A stretch of 20,654 nucleotides of DNA from NCBI GenBank assembly GCA_008931825.1, contig QXVZ01028055.1, positions 1 to 20,654 of the forward strand, written 5' to 3'. Below the pieces are notes generated by a model. The model was not told the DNA's origin. It ran no database searches and worked only from the letters and a program-made list of their open reading frames with translations. The translations under genes were made by a program, and so were the position numbers. The stretch is from Phallusia fumigata. Taxonomy: Eukaryota > Chordata > Ascidiacea > Phlebobranchia > Ascidiidae. Below, in pieces: positions 9,565 through 16,548 of this stretch (position 1 is its first letter; each line of letters begins with the position of its first letter).

Positions 9565-9695
9565 AACTGAATATCGTCGCTTGCGTCCGAAACAGTTAAG
9601 TCGGTGTTAATGTTACGCCTGACTTTCTGNAACTGGATATCGTCGCTTGCGTCCGAAACGGTTACATCGGTGTCAGCATTACGCCTGACTTTCTG
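9565..9695. repeat. Two 65 bp direct repeats flanking n at 9630
   Basis: AACTGAATATCGTCGCTTGC...GACTTTCTG (9565-9629) is repeated after the n at 9631-9695 with about seven differences. With the n counted, the period is 66 bp, so the minus-strand frame reads through both copies (QKVRRNxxTDxTVSDASDDI twice). Confidence 0.75.
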
Positions 9696-9842
9696 CTGCA
9701 AAATCTTCCAGTTGTCTTCTGCGTGTAGCGAATCCCTCGCAAACAATTTGTTTAATTTCTTCCATAGTTTTTGCGTAAGTAGGCCCATTGCATACATTAC
9801 TTCTTGTTGACGTTTTTTTACTTGCCAAATTCTTTATGTTTT

Positions 9843-10265
9843 TCATATTGTGGCTGCCACATGAATGCAAAAATGACTTTTTAGGCATAAGCCTTTCCTG
9901 TAACCACCTGGAAATAGTGCAACAAATATGACTTTTCTTTTTTCAAAAAATTCAGCTAAAACAGATTGAATTAAGGCGACACTGCCGCCGCAATGCGTCG
10001 CTTTTGAAAGATCAACGTGTCTACAACAATCGGTGCTTCTTGTTGCATCAATGTACGCAGCCAAAGCATAACGACTCGCCTGACCATTTTCCTAAAACAC
10101 CTGAAGCTTTTCGCCGACTCCATTTTATTTTTTGTAAAGCCTCCATCTCAGGCGGTAGCATCGAGCCAAACAGTTTTTCGGCAGGGACCTGCATATACTC
10201 CAAAACATTTTTGTTAGGGAGTACTTTTTGACGCTTGAACCACTTTTCCTCCGACTCCTATTTTT
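9843..10265 (-). pseudogene. Unit A: block with FPGGY and aromatic motifs, frameshifted
   Basis: From 10265 the minus strand reads EEKWFKRQKV, NKNVLEYMQVPAEKLFGSML, and then, after a frame change, QQEAPIVVDTLIFQKRRIAA. It then moves to a third frame with LAEFFEKRKVIFVALFPGGY and RKGLCLKS. A further change leads to a QPQYEKHKEF stretch. Unit B retains the last block (SHYEKHEKVVEF, near 18560). At least three frame changes within about 400 bases mark a pseudogene, or reflect introns or assembly errors. No known family is assigned. Confidence 0.4.
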
Positions 10266-10467
10266 GTTAAACCACACACGTATAACTTAGTGGGACTTTA
10301 ATTTCAAAAACGCGAAACAAAGAAATTATCTAAGTCGTTGAACCTCAAAGAATAATTAAAATGTTGCAAGCGTTAAGTGATGCCGCTGCGGTGAATTTGA
10401 GTTTTTGTAATGTCGGTGTCGACACATTTGTCTAGAACATCAATCATTCTTGCTTCATATCTGATCT

Positions 10468-10740
10468 TTAACACCCCTCTGCACTTAGTGCATCATCTCT
10501 ATTTCCTGACTCGTAAACGTTGTCTAGAAGTCTTATCAAGTCTTTACAATGACCTTGAGTTGTTTTGTAACTTTTTTCATTTCCTCTGCGCTCTCCTTTT
10601 AGTTTGCAACTTACAAAATCGTTTTTGCGGTGGTGCTTAATCTCTACACAGTGCTTAACGAAAAACTCTTTTGTGACATCATCGTTCTCAACCCTGCGGG
10701 TGCAAAATTCAAACTTGCAATTGTTTGAGATTTGTTCCAA
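10468..10740 (-). CDS. Unit A: basic 90-codon segment, unrecognised
   Basis: The frame is Lys/Arg/His-rich with three Cys early (NNCKFEFCTRRVEN) and ends RDDALSAEGC. Its codon use looks protein-like, with a long stretch of charged alternation (KHCVEIKHHRKNDFVSCKLK). A possible acceptor (tttgtttttaaag) lies about 12 bases upstream of the Met, so the Met may be internal to an exon. It follows the YLxRVW block of unit A on the same strand. I found no partner in unit B, where that region may be deleted. Confidence 0.4.
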   Translation of the reverse strand: MEQISNNCKFEFCTRRVENDDVTKEFFVKHCVEIKHHRKNDFVSCKLKGERRGNEKSYKTTQGHCKDLIRLLDNVYESGNRDDALSAEGC

Positions 10741-10759
10741 TGATGGGCTTTAAAAACAA

Positions 10760-11064
10760 AGGAACGAAAACTGCTTGATTTTTTTCAGCATTTATCTGAA
10801 AATATTAATCAAATTTTTGTTCGGAATGTAATGCCCCTTCACCGAATCATAAATCATGACCCAATCATTTGATGGCAATACAAACTAAGCTTGGTCTTTC
10901 AACTCGACAGCAGGGGTCCAAAAACGAATATCAGTATCACACCTAGGCACATTTTCATAATTACCAAACACTGTGCTGTTCTGATCGAACAAAATTTCGT
11001 TGCCTGATTCTTGCTCCCAAACTCGTTCCAAGTAGGTACATTTTTTGTTGTAAATTGATTTTAC
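10760..11064 (-). pseudogene. Unit A: YLERVWEQESG block with one stop
   Basis: In one frame from about 11034 the strand encodes YLERVWEQESGNEILFDQNS, then TVFGNYENVP, RFWTPAVELKD, a TAG, and LPSNDWVMIYDSVKGHYIP. Unit B keeps YLKRVWKQQSGDKILFDKSS and a GFG partner at 19370-19432, so the block is conserved at protein level. The block is out of frame with the Ser/Thr/Pro-rich exon upstream, so an intron or frameshift lies near 11040-11100. The TAG in mid-domain indicates decay. Confidence 0.5.
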
Positions 11065-11335
11065 AAGACTTTTCCAGTCGGAATATTTTATTTAAAGTCG
11101 GAATATTCGAGTACTTTTGCGGCAACTGCTTTTTCAGTCTATCGAAAAGTTTGATCCGCTTTACACAGACTGAGGGTTTAAGAGAAGAAGTGTTAGTTGC
11201 TGTTAATGACGGTGGCGGTTGTGTTGATCGTGATAGTCGTGATGATGTTCTTGGTGGTGATCGTGAAGGAGTTGATGGTCGTAATAAAGTTGATCGTCGT
11301 GTCGATGGTGACGATGTTTTGTTATGTTGGTGTCC
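11065..11335 (-). CDS. Unit A exon 4: Ser/Thr/Pro-rich linker plus QLPQKYS motif
   Basis: A candidate acceptor (ggaag, AG at 11336-11337) opens an exon in phase with the preceding donor. It reads GHQHNKTSSPST, a long Ser/Thr/Pro/Arg-rich linker, and then KKQLPQKYSNIPTLNKIF. Unit B has the same arrangement from 19686 (GDKLNKTSSPPT, a Ser/Thr/Pro linker and QLPQKYSDIPILN) with a stop just before QLPQ. The linker is probably disordered. The function is unknown. The polypyrimidine tract before the acceptor is weak. Confidence 0.45.
11200..11325. repeat. Low-complexity GTn/GATn-rich tract (unit A)
   Basis: Imperfect trinucleotide-like runs (GGTGGCGGTTGTGTTGATCG, GTGATGATG and similar) make the plus strand strongly GT-rich and C-poor. 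They encode the Ser/Thr/Pro linker on the minus strand. A counterpart lies at 19556-19672. Confidence 0.6.
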
Positions 11336-11399
11336 CTTCCGCAATTTAAATTAATTTGTTTGATGAATTTTGAACAAACAAACATTTACAAAAACGTAC

Positions 11400-11683
11400 C
11401 TATGGTTCACACAGTCTTGCTTTCTGAGCGCAAGTAGGACAAGACTTGTTTCTTGCCTGGCCCCGGCAATGCACCAAATGCTTCAAGCAGTGGCGTCCGT
11501 GTAAAGCCACTATTTGCTGAAGGTGTCGGGGGGCTAACGCTGATGGGATCCTCAAGCTGACGCAAATAAACGGCCAGTCCGTCATCGAAAAGGTTAACCT
11601 TGTCGTACCATAGCTTGGGTGAGTCCAACAGCAAGGTCCAAAAGCCTGGCTGCTTGTCAGGTCGCAACTCTCCGAAAGGTGAT
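11400..11683 (-). pseudogene. Unit A exon 3, splice-bounded, stop at last codon
   Basis: It has an acceptor (aatattcttttag) before 11683 and a donor (CATAG|GTACGT) after 11400, so the exon is 284 bp. Two of the three frames are open almost throughout. The frame that connects in phase with exon 2 (phase 1) and exon 4 (phase 0) includes SESCDLTSSQAFGPCC and MTDWPF. It ends with TAG as the very last codon, where unit B has CAG. The other frame includes GELRPDKQPGFWTLLLDSPK and ends with TGA two codons earlier. Both readings have a counterpart in unit B exon 3. No family is recognised. Confidence 0.5.
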
Positions 11684-12022
11684 CTAAAAGAATATTTAAA
11701 TTTTCGGGTAATATGATTTTTGGAAAATGCATTTGATGGGTACAAGACGGGCGGCAAGAGCGGTTTCCATTTGTGGCCATAGTAATGTGTGACAAAATCT
11801 CTACCCCACTGAAGAGATCTTTAGACGTTTGTGAATTGGGTCGTTGTAGATGCTGGTCTGACTCGCTGCATTTGATCTGATTGTTAGTAAAAATCAAGAG
11901 CAAGCAAAGTTGATGGACAAAGTCGTTCATGGAAATATTTCGCGAAGTAGATGGGAACAAAACCATGAAATTTAAACCTAGTTTGATAATGGTGGAAGTA
12001 ATGTTAGTAGTGTGTGAATTAC

Positions 12023-12129
12023 CTGGCGGGTTCTTAGTGTGTGGATGGGTCAGTGCAGAAGATTTGGACGGTTTGTGCGAGGGGGAAGGACGTGTGTAAC
12101 ACCATACATAATTATGTGTCATCTTCCTT
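12023..12129 (-). CDS. Unit A exon 2, splice-bounded
   Basis: A strong acceptor (aacttgcaattgcag) precedes 12129 and a donor (CCAG|GTAATT) follows 12023, giving a 107 bp exon. Only one frame is free of stops. It encodes THNYVWCYTRPSPSHKPSKS and then HPHTKNPP, a Pro/Ser/His-rich segment, ending in phase 1, which fits exon 3. Unit B has a comparable exon at 20364-20491, but sequence similarity between the two is weak. Whether Met 12161 or an upstream exon supplies the start is unknown. Confidence 0.42.
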
Positions 12130-12434
12130 CTGCAATTGCAAGTTACAGGTATATGAAGCAAAACTGCGAAAAATGTATTTGTTTCAAAGCTAAAGGTGAT
12201 GGTTCACAAATATATTGAAATATTCCACTGCTGCAAAGTACTATGTAATATTTAATAAAACCAACAAAAAATGAGTTGATCAACCTTAAACAAACTCTTA
12301 AAAGACAAATAAATTGCTGTCAGAATTGTTAGAACCGAGTAGGCTTTCCACATTTTTGGGTATAGCCCTAATTTTCTTCAGCTCATCCAAAATAATGCGT
12401 AATGCAGAAGCTAAAAATCAAAAAAGTTACTCAC

Positions 12435-12524
12435 AATTATAGAAATGTTTGACACCATGCAACGGGACGGCCTCCTGTTCTCGCATCGTTTTCTTCGTCC
12501 GAATCCAGATTTTGATTTCCACAC
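12435..12524 (-). CDS. Candidate 90 bp exon upstream of unit A
   Basis: An acceptor (aaacctaaatttcag) precedes 12524 and a consensus donor (AATT|GTGAGT) follows 12435. The 90 bp are open in two frames and open until the second-last codon in the third. That third frame encodes CGNQNLDSDEENDARTGGRP and is the one whose phase joins exon 2, but it meets TAA just before the donor. A basic alternative frame (KSKSGFGRRKRCENRRPSR) is fully open. It could be the 5'-most visible exon of unit A; which frame is used cannot be settled here. Confidence 0.35.
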
Positions 12525-12529
12525 CTGAA

Positions 12530-13100
12530 ATTTAGGTTTCTGACATTGTAACAATATGCAACATTACAACAATACATTATATTTCTAGGCATCATAAATG
12601 ACTGATTGAAAAACAATGTGTTGTCGGTATACCAGACAGATTCTGTAAATACATGCATAACGTAAAACATCTGTAAATACATAAATAATACCGGATGTTT
12701 CAGACCTACAATCAAACTTCACCACACAAAAAAAGTTGGAATTATGGTTTATCTTTACACCTTTTAGTCTCTGACTCAATGTTAAGTGCAACCTTAAACC
12801 ATAAATCAAATGGTATACATAACAGTCATCAAATAGTTATTTAAAGCAGATGATTTAATCACTTTTGTTTTTAAATGTGAATATTTTACCACAATTTTTT
12901 TTATTTTTGAATCACAGGGTTGAACAAAAAAATTTCTAGGGTTTTTGGAAACCCGTCAAAGATACTTATGGCTGCAAAAATTGTCATGATCAAGTTAGTT
13001 GTTCCAAAGTTTGCAACGTCAAAGGATTTAGAAGTGTTTTAGGTTTTTCTTCTAATCGCTTGATAACCTAGGAAATTGGGTTTAAGCCTTTTTTAATAAG
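12530..13100. other. No recognised gene
   Basis: AT-rich stretch with short frames lacking motifs (minus 12585-12809 is the longest). I see no repeat or RNA gene. Confidence 0.4.
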
Positions 13101-13101
13101 C

Positions 13102-13431
13102 TTAAAACTGTTTTGTATTCTCTACGTGCAAAAGGTCATGCACACTATTCAGTAAAAACTCCTTTCCATACAATTCTGTCCATTTGCAAACGAAATTTGT
13201 TAACAAGCTTCTTGTAAAATCAACAAAGAAGAAAGTGTTTGTGTAGTCTGTTTGAACTGTTTTTGAAGTACAATTTGTCCTGTATGGAATAAAAATTGGC
13301 GAAACTATGTTGTCTTCCATTGATACACTTATGACAAAGAAAGTGATTTTCTGGCAAAATACGTTGGTATAAATGATTTCATCAGCTGGAGCTTGTCCGA
13401 TATATTGCTGATCTGCTGTATGCTCAAGCAA
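13102..13431 (-). pseudogene. Transposon-associated DUF4218-like domain fragment (tentative)
   Basis: A 109-codon frame. Residues about 70-104 read DFTRSLLTNFVCKWTELYGK, then EFLLNSVHDLLHV. This matches a pattern (LL-x2-FV-x3-x-x2-LYG-x5-NVH-x-LLH) seen in CACTA/Harbinger-type transposon proteins of animals and in plant DUF4218. The expected continuation (D-D-V-x3-G-x-L-D then F-x-FE) is absent: the frame ends six residues after HV. The N-terminal half (PADEIIYTN... FVISVSMEDN) could be the preceding helix region. The call rests on remembered family patterns. Confidence 0.4.
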
Positions 13432-13731
13432 ACAGATTTTGGACCATGCATCTATAACAAACTAGCTTTTTCATTAGACCGAGACAAAAATTGGGACTAT
13501 GGATGGGGCACTGGTTACAAAAATACGGAATTTGGCAGAGAAAAAAGGGGCAGGTGTTTTAAATTTGCGCTAATTGTAATGTCAAATTTAGTTGTTAAAC
13601 TCGCAAAACTGTCATTTGAAACGAAAGAACAAAAAACTAACAACACCTTTGATGGTTTTCAGTATTATAACAATTCTTTCATACACAAGCTCTTAGTCTC
13701 ATTTACACGCCTCAGTGATTTTAATCACTAA

Positions 13732-14100
13732 CTAGAAAGGCACAAATCTTTAGCCGCGACTAACTTGTTGTCACTTATACAAGCTCAACCTTTTCTGTCT
13801 ACTGTTACCCACATGTTAGAAATTATTGGGACACAGCAATAAAACGTTGCATGTTTTTTTACAGCCAATTTTTACCATTAAGTGTTTGGGAGATTTTTTT
13901 CTGTAAAATTTATTTGACGGAACAAGTTTGGCGTCGTCAAACGTGGCGAGTAATGATCTAAAACAGTCGATACTTAGGAGCTCCTTGGTAAACATGGATA
14001 CAAATTCGGTAGCACTGTAGCAACGCGCGTATTTTGTTAATTTTAATGTTTTGTAGGCGGCGTCCTTACTTGTTGACCGGCTTCAGACAGTTACAGTTTT
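13732..14100. other. No recognised gene
   Basis: No frame with a recognisable motif is seen on either strand. I see no RNA gene or repeat. Confidence 0.35.
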
Positions 14101-14137
14101 ATCTTCGTTCTAAAATAATCACGCCCTTAAAACGTAG

Positions 14138-14377
14138 TCACGATAAAACCTTCTTTCCTTGTTTCTGGGTGACACAACCTCGCCCCGGGTTGAAGTAACA
14201 CGTCAGCTCATCACTATAAATTATCGCGTTTCTAAAATCTAAACCCTCTTGCCAGTAAGTTTTTGTGTGGTGTATTATTCTATGGTGTATTTGGTAATTT
14301 AAATGTATGTTAGCTGAACGTTTTCTATAATCTACTGTTTTGGTTTGTCTACTTTCAGTGTTATTTAGTATAAGGGG
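14138..14377 (-). pseudogene. Tc1/mariner-like transposase fragment (tentative)
   Basis: A 79-codon open stretch without an initiating Met, bounded by TGA at 14378-14380 and closing with TGA at 14138-14140. It includes HTKTYWQEGLDFRNAIIYSD, then E, and further on GRGCVTQKQGKK. The layout W-x-(D/E)-x2-N-x-I-x-(F/Y)-SDE followed by G-x-V-x3-x-GK resembles the second catalytic Asp region of the Tc1/mariner DDE/D domain. The first and third catalytic residues are not visible, so it is at best a short relic. Confidence 0.35.
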
Positions 14378-14456
14378 TCAGATCGCGTAATTTCTTTTTG
14401 ACCAACGTTGCCATTCATAGCAATACACTCAACTTGCCATAGAAACAGGAATAATA

Positions 14457-15035
14457 CTAATTAAAATGTAACCCTGTTTTACAGTTGTTACTGACATAAA
14501 TTGTGCTGTTAGAATTATTCCACCGAATACTGCAAAGACATGCACTACTTACCACAATGTNGTTTGTTTTAAAATTATCTGTTGGAAACACCATAGATTT
14601 ATAATGTTTAAAATGCCCACATAAGGCGCAGGCTCCACAGGGCCTTGATGACCCTTGCGACGAGGTGGTATCGACCAGTGCAATTTTGCGGTGACTATTT
14701 AGCAAGCCACCAAGGGTAATGGGGCGCTTGTACACAACTTTGGCGTTCGGCTTTAATCCCTTCTCGGTTTTTACCAAATCGGGAAACGATGTCGCCCAAA
14801 CGACGCTTTGTTGTTTTTTCCTTGGTGAAGTGCACTGCAAGTCCCGTTTGTTCCACTTTGCAGCCAGGTTGATGACGTCCTTCACCATTGCATTTGGAAA
14901 ATCAGATTTTATGCACTTTTGCTTCAATCTGGTAAGACTTCTTGCGTAATCTGAAGGGCGTCCATTAAGTCTTCGCAGCCGCGTAGCCTCAGATATTACA
15001 ATAGATTTGAAGACATGCCGGGGGTGGTGAGACAA
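14457..15035 (-). pseudogene. Penelope-like element fragment (region between RT and GIY-YIG nuclease)
   Basis: A 192-codon frame. Residues 1-30 (SHHPRHVFKSIVISEATRLR then RL) match the post-reverse-transcriptase segment of Penelope-like elements (HP-x3-x-KS-I-x5-R-x-RRL). Residues about 115-160 (RPITLGGLLNS, SRPCGACALCGHFKHYKS) match the P-C-x2-C-x2-C linker before the GIY-YIG endonuclease. After the n at 14561, IRWNNSNSTIYVSNNCKTGL resembles the first strand of GIY-YIG (CNSxNVIYxIxCxxCG) with the Cys missing. Reverse transcriptase and the nuclease core are absent. The element would copy itself by target-primed reverse transcription; this is a truncated relic. Confidence 0.72.
14561..14561. 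other. Single ambiguous base (n)
   Basis: One n within the Penelope-like frame. Unlike the other n positions, I see no direct repeat on its two sides. Confidence 0.95.
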
Positions 15036-15049
15036 ATCGGTTTTTTGAA

Positions 15050-15534
15050 GCTAGTTTCTGAAAGTCAAACTATATGCTTCATGTAGGACATCCAGAAAGT
15101 CTAGTTGTGCACCCGCGCAGGTGGTGTTCAGATAGCGGAAAGTAAGCGTCAAACCGTTTACCCGTTTTCCCTAACGCATGTAACTGTTTTGCAAATGATG
15201 TAACCAATGTAGCCTATCAATCTAGAATGTCGGAATATACTCGAATCCTAAAGTGCGTTTTTATCTGGTATTTGGATTCGAACAGAAACGTTTTTGCTGC
15301 TGGGCGGTAAAAAAGCTCGAAAGTAAAACAAGTTTACAAAATCATTCACGAATTTTGTTTAAAAAAGACTGTACTGCCTTACTTTCGTTTTCTGCAAATA
15401 GATTTCATATAGTCATGAAACATTAAGAGTATAAATACAACAGAATTCAAAACACTATGTCGTGCATCCTCAACTGCAAGTTTGCATAAAACCAAAACAT
15501 AACAAAAATTCAAAATACAGCCCATACTTGTATT
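15050..15534. other. No recognised gene
   Basis: Lies between the Penelope-like fragment and the M2 peptidase block. No open frame shows a motif. The exon expected after the M2 donor at 15606 (starting D/N-M-W-A-Q) is not found here. Confidence 0.4.
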
Positions 15535-15605
15535 AATATAATACGAGATTTTAAAACATTATTACACAACAACATAAAACCACACAACTACGAAAGTATT
15601 CGTAC

Positions 15606-15768
15606 CTAAAACGTGGTCGGGAATTGGTCCAGTTGTGTTGATCCTGTCCCCGTATACCTGATGAAGTTTGTATCGAACAAACGCGTGTAGTTGTTCGTAC
15701 ATTGGCTTCAGGCACTTCCACATCCTGTTGATTCTTACCTCTAGGTTTGGAACCTCATACCTTGATCG
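15606..15768 (-). pseudogene. M2 peptidase (ACE family) exon, copy 1
   Basis: The minus strand reads RSRYEVPNLEVRINRMW, LKPMYEQLHAFVRYKLHQVY and GDRINTTGPIPDHVLG, then a donor (TTTAG|GTACGA). This is the ACE segment in which a lid helix leads into PLYxxLHAYVR and GPIPAHLLG, N-terminal to the HEMGH zinc site. The donor sits directly after the G of (A/D)H(L/V)LG in phase 1; as I recall, mammalian ACE has an intron at the same place. The codon before RSRYE is TAG where ACE has Trp (YWRSxYE). It could equally be the AG acceptor of a shortened exon. ACE is a secreted or membrane zinc dipeptidyl carboxypeptidase; here only two exons are visible. Confidence 0.8.
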
Positions 15769-15904
15769 CTAATAGTCTCCTTACTTAGTCGTACTTGTTT
15801 AAACTGATGTCAAAAATTAATCATGCTGACCAATTCTAATTGATCATTAGGGAATTTGAAGTCCTTGTTTTAGTGCTACAGTGATAAGTAATGCGGTACC
15901 ACGA

Positions 15905-15962
15905 GTTTCAGATCTTTGGGCCAATCGCATCTCTCCAACCTTTCCAGACCCAGAGCAATTCA
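15905..15962 (-). pseudogene. M2 peptidase (ACE family) upstream exon, copy 1
   Basis: After an acceptor-like tract (tttcattttacag, cut by the n just upstream in this copy) the strand encodes ELLWVWKGWRDAIGPK. This corresponds to ACE (D/E)ELLxAWxGWRDAxG. A TGA follows at 15908-15910, and the expected continuation (Y-x3-Y-x2-L-x-N) is spread over frames. The same stop is present in the second copy, so it is not an error private to one read set. Confidence 0.7.
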
Positions 15963-15975
15963 CTGTAAAATGAAA

Positions 15976-16050
15976 NTCGGTTCAGGTTTAGAGAAATAAA
16001 CCGCTCAAACCGGTTCGCGGGTTCGGGTTCAGTTCCGGTTCGACTCCCTG
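15976..16050. repeat. Gap n plus GGTTC-rich low-complexity spacer
   Basis: After the n at 15976 there are 74 bp with repeated CGGTTC, GGGTTC and CCGGTTCG words (for example CCGGTTCGCGGGTTCGGGTT), unlike the surrounding AT-rich DNA. It looks like a piece of a simple-sequence or satellite tract at a contig end. Confidence 0.7.
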
Positions 16051-16121
16051 AATATAATACGAGATTTTAAAATATTATTACACAACAACATAAAACCACA
16101 CAACTACGAAAGTATTCGTAC

Positions 16122-16284
16122 CTAAAACGTGGTCGGGAATTGGTCCAGTTGTGTTGATCCTGTCCCCGTATACCTGATGAAGTTTGTATCGAACAAACGT
16201 GTGTAGTTGTTCGTACATTGGCTTCAGGCACTTCCACATCCTGTTGATTCTTACCTCTAGGTTTGGAACCTCATACCTTGATCG
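16122..16284 (-). pseudogene. M2 peptidase (ACE family) exon, copy 2
   Basis: Same exon as 15606-15768, with the same donor and the same TAG before RSRYE (16285-16287). One visible coding difference is CAC ACG here versus CAC GCG in copy 1 (LHTF versus LHAF). Such allele-level difference supports a haplotypic duplicate. Confidence 0.78.
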
Positions 16285-16423
16285 CTAATAGTCTCCTTAC
16301 TTAGTCGTACTTGTTGTTTAAACTGATGTCAAAAATTAATCATGCTGACCAATTCTAATTGATCATTAGGGAATTTGAAGTCCTTGTTTTAGTGCTACAG
16401 TGATAAGTAATGCGGTACCACGA

Positions 16424-16481
16424 GTTTCAAATCTTTGGGCCAATCGCATCTCTCCAACCTTTCCAGGCCCAGAGCAATTCA
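16424..16481 (-). pseudogene. M2 peptidase (ACE family) upstream exon, copy 2
   Basis: Begins after a good acceptor (aacctttcattttacag) and encodes ELLWVWKGWRDAIGPK, followed by TGA at 16427-16429. No further upstream ACE exon is seen between here and the polymerase fragment at 16.9 kb. Confidence 0.7.
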
Positions 16482-16548
16482 CTGTAAAATGAAAGGTTGA
16501 TTATTTGTGTTTACTAATACCGACCCTACGATGACTTAAAGCCTTGTC

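Larger units (their letters stand above)
9261..9797 (-). pseudogene. Unit A: large conserved-looking frame, unrecognised
   Basis: About 178 codons stay open across two n characters. The first third is basic and aromatic (MYAMGLLTQKLWKKLNKLF). The middle carries an in-frame 22-codon repeat with an acidic end (TVTVSDASDDIQ-type). The last third has LSNEFFCPELLEKFIKYNLP and ALWSGLMIGDLGRHGDT, resembling the segment before the catalytic Glu in transposase-like cnidarian and mollusc proteins, though I cannot name the family. The start is artificial: homology with unit B continues upstream in other frames (HYEKHKEF-like block near 9840), so a frameshift precedes Met 9797. Confidence 0.45.
8640..12524 (-). 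other. Unit A: unrecognised multi-exon gene or transposon, decayed
   Basis: Minus-strand coding pieces follow one another: splice-bounded exons at 12435-12524, 12023-12129 and 11400-11683; a Ser/Thr/Pro-rich exon from 11335; KQLPQKYS and YLxRVWxQxSG blocks; a basic 90-codon segment (10468-10740); an ELxxFFxxRK / FPGGYxKGL block (9843-10265); a long acidic-plus-aromatic frame (9261-9797); and an Ulp1-like piece (8643-8837). Most parts from 12129 to about 9700 have homologous partners in the same order in unit B (18.25-20.5 kb). Stops and frame changes mean that it is probably not expressed as one intact protein. Confidence 0.5.
15535..15975. repeat. About 440 bp direct repeat, copy 1 (partner 16051-16494)
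   Basis: This matches 16051-16494 almost base for base; the visible differences are a 3-base insertion (TTG) and a handful of substitutions. The copies are separated by an n at 15976 and 74 bp of GGTTC-rich sequence. The identity is far higher than for any other repeat in the window. Confidence 0.95.
16051..16494. repeat. About 440 bp direct repeat, copy 2
   Basis: Partner of 15535-15975. It continues without a break into unique sequence to the right, including a full acceptor tract (aacctttcattttacag) for the upstream M2 exon, so copy 2 is probably the properly anchored one. Confidence 0.95.

Noticed and set aside
11400..12161. 253-codon minus-strand frame as a single uninterrupted gene
   Set aside because: It runs through a clear intron (donor CCAG|GTAATT at 12023, acceptor ttcttttag at 11684). 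The middle part looks like intron translation, so it is better described as two exons.
13393..13731. 112-codon plus-strand frame
   Set aside because: It has no recognisable motif, partner or splice context. It overlaps the opposite-strand DUF4218-like frame at its start only. The evidence is too weak to call a gene.
14535..14560. A gtaagt...ttgcag pair inside the Penelope-like frame that looks like a tiny intron
   Set aside because: The interval is only about 23 bases, far below the usual animal intron size, and removing it would shift the frame.
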